Shown piece by piece: positions 56,901-64,000 of a stretch of DNA of 64,000 bases. Location: NCBI RefSeq assembly GCF_010183535.1, contig NC_071331.1:24924001-24988000 (forward strand), in the 5' to 3' direction. How positions within the stretch are numbered: position 1 is the first letter of the stretch; every line of letters starts with the position of its first letter. The translations under genes were made by a program, and so were the position numbers. The notes below the pieces were generated by a model that made no database searches, was not told where the DNA came from, and saw only the letters and a list, made by a program, of their open reading frames with translations. The DNA is from Caenorhabditis remanei (taxonomy: Eukaryota > Nematoda > Chromadorea > Rhabditida > Rhabditidae).

Positions 56901-57846
56901 TTCTGTTTCTACTCATGCGATGAAGGCGCCGAGAACAATAACCTGAAAGTAAACACCGACTATTCCGTCGACTTGACGAAACTTCCAGAACTTGTGAAGA
57001 GATTCAAGGAGAGTACGAAGGTGGATAACGAGATCAGGACTGTTGAGATTAAGGAAGACGATGAGGAAGAGGAAGAAGAGGAAATCTCTAAACCTTCCAA
57101 ACGAAAGTCAGTGTTCCAAGATCTCTTCAAAAGTATAATGGCACTGCAAGACGAGATTGTTCATCGGGAGTCCTCTCCAGTTTCCATTGGTATCTCGTTT
57201 GATAACGATTCGGAATCGAAATCTAGCTGGGACCCAAAACGAAAGGAACGGAAAGACCCATATCCAATGAGTCTTGTCAAAAGTATTCTGTTGGATAAAA
57301 GTGCCGAACTTGATAGGAAACATGAGGCCCTAACCAAGGATTCAGGATCACGGAAATCGATAATGAGACACAGAGAGTCGACACCGAGTCGATTCGCTGT
57401 CGATGATGGACCGGTAGGAGGGATGGATGTGTCGAAAATGTTGGGTCCATTGATGGTAATTTTTTGGATTCTTTTTTTTCAGATTCTTCAGAAAATTCTA
57501 AGAAACTTTCATCATTGGAACATATAAACGCCACAACTCCCGTTATCCCGGCTCAAAAGGAGGCTTCGTGTAGTCCTCTCGGACAAAACTATTTTTCAAT
57601 TCCTTGTTTCCTCGTTTTTTTTGCGAAAAAAACACGAAATTTTGTTGAAAAAAGCGAGGAAACACAAAAAAAAGAAAAATTTTGTCCGAAAGGACTACAC
57701 GGTGGAAAAAACTCGCTCTTCCGCGAAGGCTCATTTTGGGTCAGGAGAACGGGAATTAGAGCGATTTTTAGCATATTAATTGAATTAATTAATTGCAATT
57801 ATTTCAGAGCATGGGATCTCCACTCCCCTTTCTATTCGGACGATAA
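53934..57846 (+). CDS. Secreted DSL/MNNL-like protein, copy 2, with long charged tail
   Basis: Exons 53934-53984, 54083-54314, 54591-54702, 56873-57455, 57808-57846; 338 aa, in frame, AATAAA at 57888. A signal peptide (MIQFFTALLLSSALVYE) is followed by SCSGYMEIRLKSEYRQEATI, similar to the N-terminus of Delta-type ligands and to copy 1. The module before the large intron ends PLNGLELIFECDK and continues after it as NFRGSKCDRFCFYSCDEG, which retains more DSL-like cysteines (C-x6-GSKCDRFC) than copy 1 but lacks the full module. A long tail follows: an acidic run of glutamates (DDEEEEEEEIS), then a Ser/Lys/Arg-rich region with possible dibasic cleavage sites (KRK, RKER). There is no membrane span. 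Intron 3 (2.2 kb) is built from nested foldbacks. Confidence 0.7.
54343..54536. mobile_element. Almost perfect palindromic MITE with 8-bp target duplication
   Basis: 194 bp, starting GGCTCCGGGACATTTCGCCA and ending TGGCGAAATGTCCCGGAGCC. The arms are complementary nearly to the centre (TAGGCTAATTAAAG loop). An 8-bp duplication, CATTACAG, flanks it at 54335-54342 and 54537-54544. An 8-bp site suggests a hAT-like origin. The tandem CATTTCGCCACC/ACGTTTCGCCACC in each end echoes the 15-bp units at the ends of 5701-6151. It is in intron 2 of the gene. Confidence 0.9.
54800..56700. repeat. Nested foldbacks in intron 3 of DSL-like gene 2
   Basis: An outer palindrome joins about 54805-54900 (TATATCATTCAAAAGCTGAA, AGATCTACAACTCGTTTTTG, TAGCCGACG) with about 55265-55360 and again 56605-56690. 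Inside is an AAATATACCAAAATGTAGATC foldback (54950-55225). The right half (56325-56600) is itself a palindrome with AAAAAGTTAAATTTTTCAAA and AAAGTTTGGGTCATTTTGGG ends, interrupted at a TA by the element at 55396-56320. Confidence 0.7.
55396..56320. mobile_element. TA-inserted DNA transposon derivative with long inverted arms
   Basis: 925 bp, starting CAGGGTGGCTAATAAGTATA and ending TATACTTATTAGCCACCCTG, with TA on both sides (55394-55395, 56321-56322). The inverted arms are about 200 bp. The left arm codes, on the minus strand, a transposase C-terminus (MDFIVWEYLESKLSGISHNM, then VVLKTVLQKIWDEVDVDYLR, RTGDFG, ACIKAKVSNFE), like the NPLDFxxWGYL block of Tc1/mariner-type DDE enzymes. The right arm codes the last part of the same sequence on the plus strand. 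So both arms derive from the 3' end of one transposon. Confidence 0.85.
57465..57780. repeat. Foldback of the GTCCTCTCGGACAA family in last intron of DSL-like gene 2
   Basis: TTTCAGATTCTTCAGAAAAT with GTGTAGTCCTCTCGGACAAA on the left mirrors TTTTGTCCGAAAGGACTACA on the right, followed by a GCGATTTTTAGCATATT end. Confidence 0.75.
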
Positions 57847-57944
57847 TCACCTTCAACTATCCGAAAACTTGAAATTAAAAATTTAATTAATAAAATTCTT
57901 TGAATATACATTTTGATTATTGAAAATCGAAATAATTCCATCCC

Positions 57945-60900
57945 CTAGACCATGACCATCATCGGCGGGCACAGCACTCGATGATTGAATTCGAAATCCG
58001 CCTCGACGCTTCCGCATCTGAAAATTACAGACTATCGCTCGCAAATGATAACCAATTTATTTGAGATCTACATATAATATCTACATGGAATATACTCGTA
58101 TGTGTCTCAAAAGAAGTTTTTTTAAAAACAATGAAAGAATGGAAAAAAGTGAAGGGGAATAAATACGAAAAATATGGAGGTAGGGGGGTAGTGATCACAG
58201 ATTTATGGTACATAAAGACTAGAAACGTTGAAAGTGCGCTCTACCGCAACGCCTACGCAAAAATTAACAATAGAGCGCATGTGCATAATAACAATAACCG
58301 AAGTGAGGGAAGAGGGGATCACACCGAATACATAAATAGAACTATTAGTTCTTACAACTGCGCTCCACCGCACACAATTGTCTCCGGGTTTCGGTAGAGC
58401 GCAGTTGTAAGCGGTGATAATAGAGTGGAGACTCACGATAGGAGAACATCCCTTACAAGTGGATCAAACTTCATCAAATCGAATACATCGGACACTCTCG
58501 TCTGGTTATACAAAGCGTTGATGGAGCAACGAATCGAGCTCGTCAACAGGATTACGGTACCGAATCGTTCGGCGGCGGCGTCTGGATGCTTTCGTTGAGC
58601 GTAATCCATTAGTTCCTGCATACATCGATTGGAGATGTCACGGGCGGCGTCCGAGTGCTCTTTGAAGATTCCTTGTTCTGGAAGAGGTTAGAGAATTGAG
58701 GAAACGAGGATTTCGAGTCGGAAAATTGGGTTTCAGTCTGAAAATTGGATCAAAAATGAGTTTTTTGAATCAAAAACATGATTTTGAGTCGGAAAATTAG
58801 GTTTCAGTCTGAAAATTGGGTCAAAAATAAGATTTTTGAATCAAAAACATGATTTTGAGCCGGAAAATGACTGAAAATTGAGGTTTTCAATGCGAAATTG
58901 GTCATATTGACCTGAAAAAAGTAGATTTTCAGTCAATTTTTTTTCAGCCCGAAAAACTCAAATGGGCGGAGTTTCAATTGCAATATGGTTCTTTAGATGT
59001 CTAAAAAGTGCGGATTTCCCGAACTTTTGTCTGAAAAATGCGGTTTTTGGCTTGAAATCCTCGAATTTTTGTCTGAAAATTGCCATTTTTGACACAAAAA
59101 TGAATTTTTTTCAGTCTAAAAATCCTGAATTTTCCCCGAAACTCACGAGTCAATAGTAGAACCGTCTTGAGAACGGCGCACTCGAATTCGTCGATTTGTA
59201 ACGTTCGAAACGGATAGCCGACACAATTCAGACTCTCATTGACGAATAGTGGGTGGAGTCTGGAACGAGAAGAGGATTACAAGTTTATCGCAAAAGTTCA
59301 AATTTCAATTTTGAATTTTTTTCTAATTTTTTAGCGAAAAAGTCAACTTAAAATCACCAAAATGGCTTAAAATAGCCAAAAATCGCTTAAAATGACCAAA
59401 AATCGCTAAAATTGGCTACAAAAAGGTTGAAAAATGGATGAAATCGGCTATAAATCACTTAAACTAGCTAAAATAGATTAAAATGGATTAAAATGACAGA
59501 AAATGTTTGAAAAATGGATTAAATCGGCTAAAAATCGCTAAAATAGGCTAAAAATAGTTGAAAAATGGATTAAATCGGCTAAAAATCGATTAAAGTGACC
59601 AAAAATCGCTAAAATAGGCTAAAAACTGTTGAAAATGGCTCAAACCGGCTAAAAATCGTATAAAATGGCAAAAAAATCGCTGGAATTGGCTAAAATTAGC
59701 TAAAAATGGCCAACATGGCTTAAATTGGCTAAAAATCGCAAAAATGGCTTAAATCGGCAATTCAAAAGTCAAATTTTTTCGATTTTTTTTAAACGAAAAT
59801 TGACTTTTCCACACACACTAACTTTGCCTTCGTCGCCGCATTCTCCTTCTTCGCATCATCCTCTGGCAATCCCAAAAAATAATCCTCATGCATGAAAGTG
59901 TCATTCTGCAACAACCAGAATCCCTCCTCCGCCTTCTGAGCGGTCTTGAATCCCTGATCGACCAACATGAATGTGAAACCGAATTCCGTCAAAATGTGCT
60001 TCTTATCTTCAGTTGACAAGCGTCGAAACGGTTCGAACTGATTTCCCCACGTCGCCGCGTCGATGAGTCCCAATTTGAGCATACTGTTCACGTCTTGAGC
60101 ACGAGCTCTCCGATGATTCGTGCCGTTTAGCTTCAAATAAGGACATGAGGTCCTGCAAATAGGCATTGTTGCGTCGGCACCTACTTTTCTATGCAAATGA
60201 GCATACAAGTCACCGTCCAAGTTGACCGTTTCGTGTGCCGCAAAGAACTCGCGATGTTTGTCGATTTGAAAGCGTTGAAGGCGCACCAGCGTATCGATGA
60301 GACCGTGACGATGAGGGTGGATGAATGGGGATCCTATAATCAGGCAATTTTCAGAGAACTTAAAGATCATTCTTGGAAACAGGACGTAACTAGCTTCAAA
60401 ATGGATATTATGAACTGAAAAATATACCAAAATGCAGATCTCAGCGTGTTCTATGTCTATGATATAATACTTAGGAACCTTTATTGTACCACAGAGCGAA
60501 AAAAGGACAAAATCGTCGAAAATTACACTTTAGCCCAGCTCACCACCGTATTTTTCCGGGCTAAAGTGCCATTTTTTGACGATTTTCGCCTTTTTTCGCT
60601 CTGCGGTACAATAAGGGACCCTAAGTCGGTCCCGTATTATATCAGAGACATAGAACACGCTGAGATCTACATTTTCGTATATTTTTCAGCTCATAATACT
60701 GAACTTCGAGCGAGTATGCATGAGACTAACCTAAAAATCTTAAATAGTCTAAAATCCTGTGTATTCAATTTTTAATCGAAATTTCGAAAATTCGACTTTT
60801 TTGACAATTTTTGCATTTTTTTCGATTAAAAGTTGAATGTACACAGGATTTTTGATTAATTCATGAAACTTTTCAAAAAATGTCAAAAATGGTTCCTTTT

Positions 60901-62743
60901 TTGACCATTTTGACACTTTTTCCGGTACCAAAAGGGCCAAAGTGGTCAAAAAATACATTCTTTGAAAATTTCATCAAAAATAATCAAAAATCATGTGTAC
61001 TTTCGACTTTTTTGCAAAAAATTCGCAATTTCCAATTTTTGTACTAAATTCACCCGTTCCGCCCGATTTTTCAGTATAAAAGTTGGAAATTTTGAATTTT
61101 TTGCTTTGAAAGTCGAATGTACTGTCGAAAAAATAAAGTTTCGACAAGGATTTCAAAAAAAAATTTCGCGGGCTGGAACAAGCAAGCGCATAAAGTTCTG
61201 GGCGGAGCTTAAATCTGCAAGCGGCGCGGTTCTTAATTTGAAAAAAAACAACTGAAATTAGAAATGCGGCGATTGCAGTTTAAGCTCCGCCCAGAACTTT
61301 ATGCGCTTGCGTGTTCCAGCCCGCGAAATTTTTTTTTGAAATCCTTGTCGAAACTTTATTTTTTCGACAATACACAGGATTTTTGACTATTTTCAGATGA
61401 AAATTCGAAAAATTTCAAAAAAGTTTTGTTTTAAAACCATTTTTGCACTTTTTTCTCGACGCACGGCACATTACCGATCCGCCCCAAGATCTACATTTGG
61501 GTATATTTTTCAGATCATAGGATTAAGTTTGAAGCGAGTTACACCCTGTTTCCAAGTACGCTTAAAATATCCCACTCACTATCGACCATACTACTGCTAC
61601 TCGACGGATTCGATATACATTTCAAATTCGGTGTGTTATTATCCTCGACGATTTCTTGTTTTATCGGGGTCTCTTTGGTCTTCGGCTTTCGCGGACCCAT
61701 CACATCACGCCTCTGAATCGCCGACGCTTTCATACCGACGGTGTAGCACTTCTGGAGTCGACAGTATCGACATATACATCGGGATTCTGGGAATTTGGAG
61801 ATACAGTTTTTAGTTGAAAATGGTCCTGACGACCTCCCTGATGATATCTCAATATCGATTGTTAATTATGTGCTTAAATCACAATTAGAGTTGTGAATAG
61901 TTGACAACTTTCTTGATACGGACACTTCCTATGGTCATTTTAAGAGTGTCCGTACAAAAAAGTTGTCAACTATTCACAACTCTAATTGTGATCTAAACAC
62001 ATAATTAACAATCGATATTGTGAGACTATCAGGGAGGTCGTCAGGACCATAGTTGCCGATTCGGGCCTTGAGATAACTCGCTTCAAAATGACAATAAGGG
62101 GTCGATCAACCTGTCAAATTGTAGATCTCGGTGAGCTCTACTCGATTCTATTTTCACTTTCTCTGTGAGTTCAGTGAGAGCCGCTTTAGTGGCTGATTCA
62201 AGGCCCGGCTGTTCAAGGCCCGACCACTAAATGGATTGTACAGGGGGTTATCACTAAACTCACAAAGAAAGTGAAAACAGAATCGAGTAGAGCTCACCGA
62301 GATCTACAATTTGACAGGTTGATCGACTCCTAATTGTCATTTTGAAGCGAGGTATCTCAAGGTCCGGTGACCACTATGGTCAGGACCATTTTCAACTAAA
62401 AACTGCAAATGTCACTTTCTTCAGTACTGTATATCAATCGACACTAACCATTCGTAATCACACAATTGCCTCCTTTCAAACATTTATACGTGACATCGTT
62501 CGTCACCGCTCGCCGAAAGAACACTATGCACCCGAGACACGCCGGTGCTCCGTACCGTTTCCCGTTCACTCGATCGCCACACACCGCACACCCATCATCG
62601 AATTGTGTCGATGATGTGCCCGGTGGCGAGAGCTCTGGTGAGGAAGAGGTGCCGATGCCACCGTATGTCATCAGGCCGCCCGATGACATTATCGGAGCTA
62701 TTGGGGAGGCCGAAAACCAGTGTGATTCTGAAGTTGGAGGCAT
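57945..62743 (-). CDS. Nuclear hormone receptor 5, different subtype, minus strand
   Basis: Six minus-strand exons: 62743-62449, 61786-61580, 60333-59823, 59259-59147, 58677-58437, 58017-57945; 479 aa, all phases agree, stop TAG. A Ser/Pro-rich N-terminus of about 51 residues precedes the DNA-binding domain: CAVCGDRVNGKRYGAPACLG, CIVFFRRAVTNDVTYKC, CICRYCRLQKCYTVGM. The P-box region (CLGCIVFFRR) differs from the plus-strand array. A hinge with acidic and Ser-rich parts leads to a full-length ligand-binding domain: WGNQFEPFRRLSTEDKKHIL, TEFGFTFMLVDQGFKT, LQIDEFECAVLKTVLLLT, and a last helix region SDVFDLMKFDPLVRDVLLS. It is convergent with DSL-like gene 2; the stops are 98 bp apart. The ATG follows a TTTCTCAG acceptor, so a leader exon or trans-splicing is likely. 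Confidence 0.9.
58340..58412. repeat. Small hairpin element in receptor 5 intron
   Basis: CTTACAACTGCGCTCCACCG and CGGTAGAGCGCAGTTGTAAG are perfect or nearly perfect inverted ends. A related GCGCTCTACCGCAACGCC unit lies at 58240. Same family as the hairpin at 45440. Confidence 0.75.
59340..59762. repeat. Minisatellite based on AAAATCGCTAAAATGGCT
   Basis: About 420 bp of drifting tandem units mixing GGCTAAAAATCG, AAAATGACC and TTGAAAAATGGAT, with a rough period of 10-12 bp and a higher-order period near 60-65 bp. It fills most of the intron between exons 3 and 4. A related short stretch is at about 40655-40770. Confidence 0.8.
60376..60716. repeat. Foldback of the AAATATACCAAAATGTAGATC family in receptor 5 intron
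   Basis: CGTAACTAGCTTCAAAATGG, AACTGAAAAATATACCAAAA on the left; TATATTTTTCAGCTCATAAT, CTTCGAGCGAG on the right. The inner palindrome is GAGCGAAAAAAGG..CCTTTTTTCGCTC. Confidence 0.8.
60750..61400. repeat. Complex foldback array in receptor 5 intron 2
   Basis: Two inverted pairs: a TCCTGTGTATTCAATTTTTA pair (about 60755-60850) and a long pair with GCTGGAACAAGCAAGCGCAT and AGTTCTGGGCGGAGCTTAAA (61170-61220) against its complement (61280-61325). The outer AAATTTTTTTTTGAAATCCTTG parts also match. CACAGGATTTTTGA ends occur at both borders. Confidence 0.7.
61800..62430. repeat. Foldback (GACAACTTTTTTGTACG family) interrupted by another foldback
   Basis: The outer element starts GTTTTTAGTTGAAAATGGTC and ends GACCATTTTCAACTAAAAAC, with the inner stem GAGTGTCCGTACAAAAAAGT. 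At about 62047 it is interrupted by an insert ending near 62377. The sequence TCAGGACCAT stands on both sides of the insert (62040-62049 and 62378-62387), like a target duplication. This sits in intron 1 of receptor 5. Confidence 0.8.
62050..62377. repeat. Inserted foldback of the AGCTCACCGAGATCTACA family
   Basis: TTGAGATAACTCGCTTCAAA, GATCTCGGTGAGCTCTACTC on the left; GAGTAGAGCTCACCGAGATC, TTTGAAGCGAGGTATCTCAA on the right. A half copy lies at 23620-23765. Confidence 0.8.
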
Positions 62744-63932
62744 TTGAGAGAGGCTGAGAAAATTGAAACGAATTATTTTTTTTTGTCGGAGAAGATCGGA
62801 AAATCGATTAGAAGAAGAAGATTCGAAAGATCGGTATCTATAAAGGAGAAGTGCACTGACACCGATGAAACGGAGGCAAGGACAAAGAATGAAAATGAAA
62901 AAAAGTTTTTTTTTCAAAAAAGATTTTCTGAATTTTGATGGCAAAAAACTCGAAGAAAATGAGTCTGGCGTACCTACGGCGCGTTTTTGGAACCGAAAAT
63001 TGGAAATTTCAGAGCTTTCTGGCGCGCCTTGGGCGCTTTTCTGACAATTTTTGAGAAATCATGAAAAAGTCATAAAATATGTGTTTTTGTCGGTTTTCTA
63101 ACCTCAAAATGTTATATTTTAAGACCTTTTAGGAATTCTCAAAAATTGTAAGAAAAAGCGCCAGAAATGTCTTAAATTGATGGAAATTTCGAGAAAAAAA
63201 ACGTCCAAGGCACCCCAGACTCCGATTTCCGATGATTTGAGCAACAAAAGCGTCATAGGAGCGCCAGACTCAATTTTTCCGAATTTTTCCACAATTTTGC
63301 CTGGAAAAAACAAAAGATTTCGAAATTGTTGGCTAGAATTTGGAAATTCAGAAACGCGCCAACGGCACGCCAGTTTGTTGGTTTTTTGACCTCAAAATGT
63401 TAATTTTTAAGTCTTTTTCAGGAATTCTCGAAAAATGTCAGAAAAAGCGCCCAAGGCACACCAGACTCAGATTTCCGATGAATTGAGCAATTTGTGCTTC
63501 CAAAAACGCGCCGTAGGTGCGCCAGACTCAATTTTTTTCGTGTTTTTGTTACGAAAATCACAATATTGCCTGGAAAATACGAAAGAATACGCCTAGAATT
63601 CGAAAATTCAGAAACGCGTCAACGTTACGCCAGACTATTAGTTTCACCTGCTCCTCTTCTAGGAAAAGGAATGATTATATCTAAGTACTGGCGGATCGAA
63701 AAAAGGAAAATAAAGTTTTTGTGTATTGGAAGCGGGGCGGAAAAAGAGAATCACGAGAAACTTATTTTTCGAAAAATAGTGGGGATAAAATCATGTGTAA
63801 AGATCAAAAACACTATAATTAGTATGTGAGGGGATCGAATGATCAAAGTGAGATTAACAACGGCTAAATGAGCAAAGCTCCGCCCCCAATTTTGTGCCAA
63901 AACAAAAAATGTCCGAAAAATTATTTACTTAC
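62744..63932. other. Gene-free stretch upstream of receptor 5
   Basis: About 62744-62935 is the presumed leader and promoter of receptor 5 on the minus strand. Then comes a foldback (62958-63540) and an AT-rich part with CTCCGCCC-type fragments to 63932. No gene seen. Confidence 0.5.
62958..63540. repeat. Repeat cluster with GGCGTACCTACGGCGCGTTTTT ends
   Basis: Outer ends GAGTCTGGCGTACCTACGGC and GCGCCGTAGGTGCGCCAGAC are complementary. Inside, AAGCGCCCAAGGCACACCAG-type units occur repeatedly in both directions. Single units also lie near 26000-26120, 40570-40820 and 44165-44560. Confidence 0.65.
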
Positions 63933-64000
63933 ACTATGTTGTCCTTAGTGATGTGATCACCACAATGCGCAAAATCTACGGCGAATTTGTATGTAGTTTG
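63933..64000 (-). CDS. Partial exon of an unrecognised minus-strand gene
   Basis: Read on the minus strand from the right edge: a frame QTTYKFAVDFAHCGDHITKD then NIV, ending in a GTAAGT donor (GT at 63931-63932). The codons and splice border look genuine, but the exon continues out of the window and downstream exons are not found to the left before the repeat cluster. The family cannot be named. Confidence 0.4.

Noticed and set aside
60149..60180. A 32-nt intron in receptor 5 exon 3 (GTAGGT..TTTGCAG)
   Set aside because: Removal would shift the frame away from the conserved ligand-binding sequence (WGNQFEPFRRLSTEDKK), and 32 nt is shorter than usual introns. The exon is read as continuous.

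Overview
This window looks like nuclear DNA of a Caenorhabditis nematode, in a fast-evolving, gene-family-rich region of the kind found on chromosome arms. The evidence is the gene content (F-box proteins, a clade-specific run of nuclear hormone receptors, a GT31 glycosyltransferase, a peptide-type GPCR), the short introns with GT..TTTCAG borders, the AT-rich intergenic DNA, and an extreme load of small palindromic repeats. Species and chromosome cannot be fixed from sequence alone. All gene models here were assembled by hand from splice borders and reading-frame continuity.

Layout. 1-332: 3' end of an unrecognised + gene. 333-5460: repeats, then a 5'-truncated Ty3/gypsy retrotransposon broken by one in-frame stop. 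5473-7453: a minisatellite, a foldback element and a C2H2-finger gene whose 5' exon is missing. 7725-10874: two tandem F-box paralogs, the first intact (381 aa), the second cut off by an inserted repeat. 11526-13440: two 72-bp direct repeats around a minus-strand coiled-coil frame. 14255-15420: a decayed gene. 16460-19706: a complete minus-strand GT31 glycosyltransferase (330 aa, six exons). 19707-33253: a long stretch of repeats with no well-supported complete gene. 33254-36020: a seven-exon class A GPCR (415 aa).

37564-49343: four nuclear hormone receptor genes head to tail on +, with shared exon structure and a shared ending; the third has a damaged last splice acceptor. 50574-57846: two tandem paralogs for secreted proteins that resemble Notch-ligand (MNNL/DSL) amino termini but have a truncated or altered DSL module and private C-terminal tails. 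57945-62743: a fifth receptor, on - and of a different subtype (479 aa). 63933-64000: a partial minus-strand exon at the right edge.

Two themes run through the window. One is local tandem duplication: F-box x2, receptor x4, DSL-like x2. The other is repeated insertion of foldback elements into introns and gaps, some nested, some with clear target-site duplications (hAT-like 8 bp; mariner-like TA). Many introns would therefore be transcribed as long hairpins, and in at least three genes the insertions coincide with damage (F-box 2, receptor 3, the gypsy element). The best candidate for something under-described is the DSL-like secreted pair.
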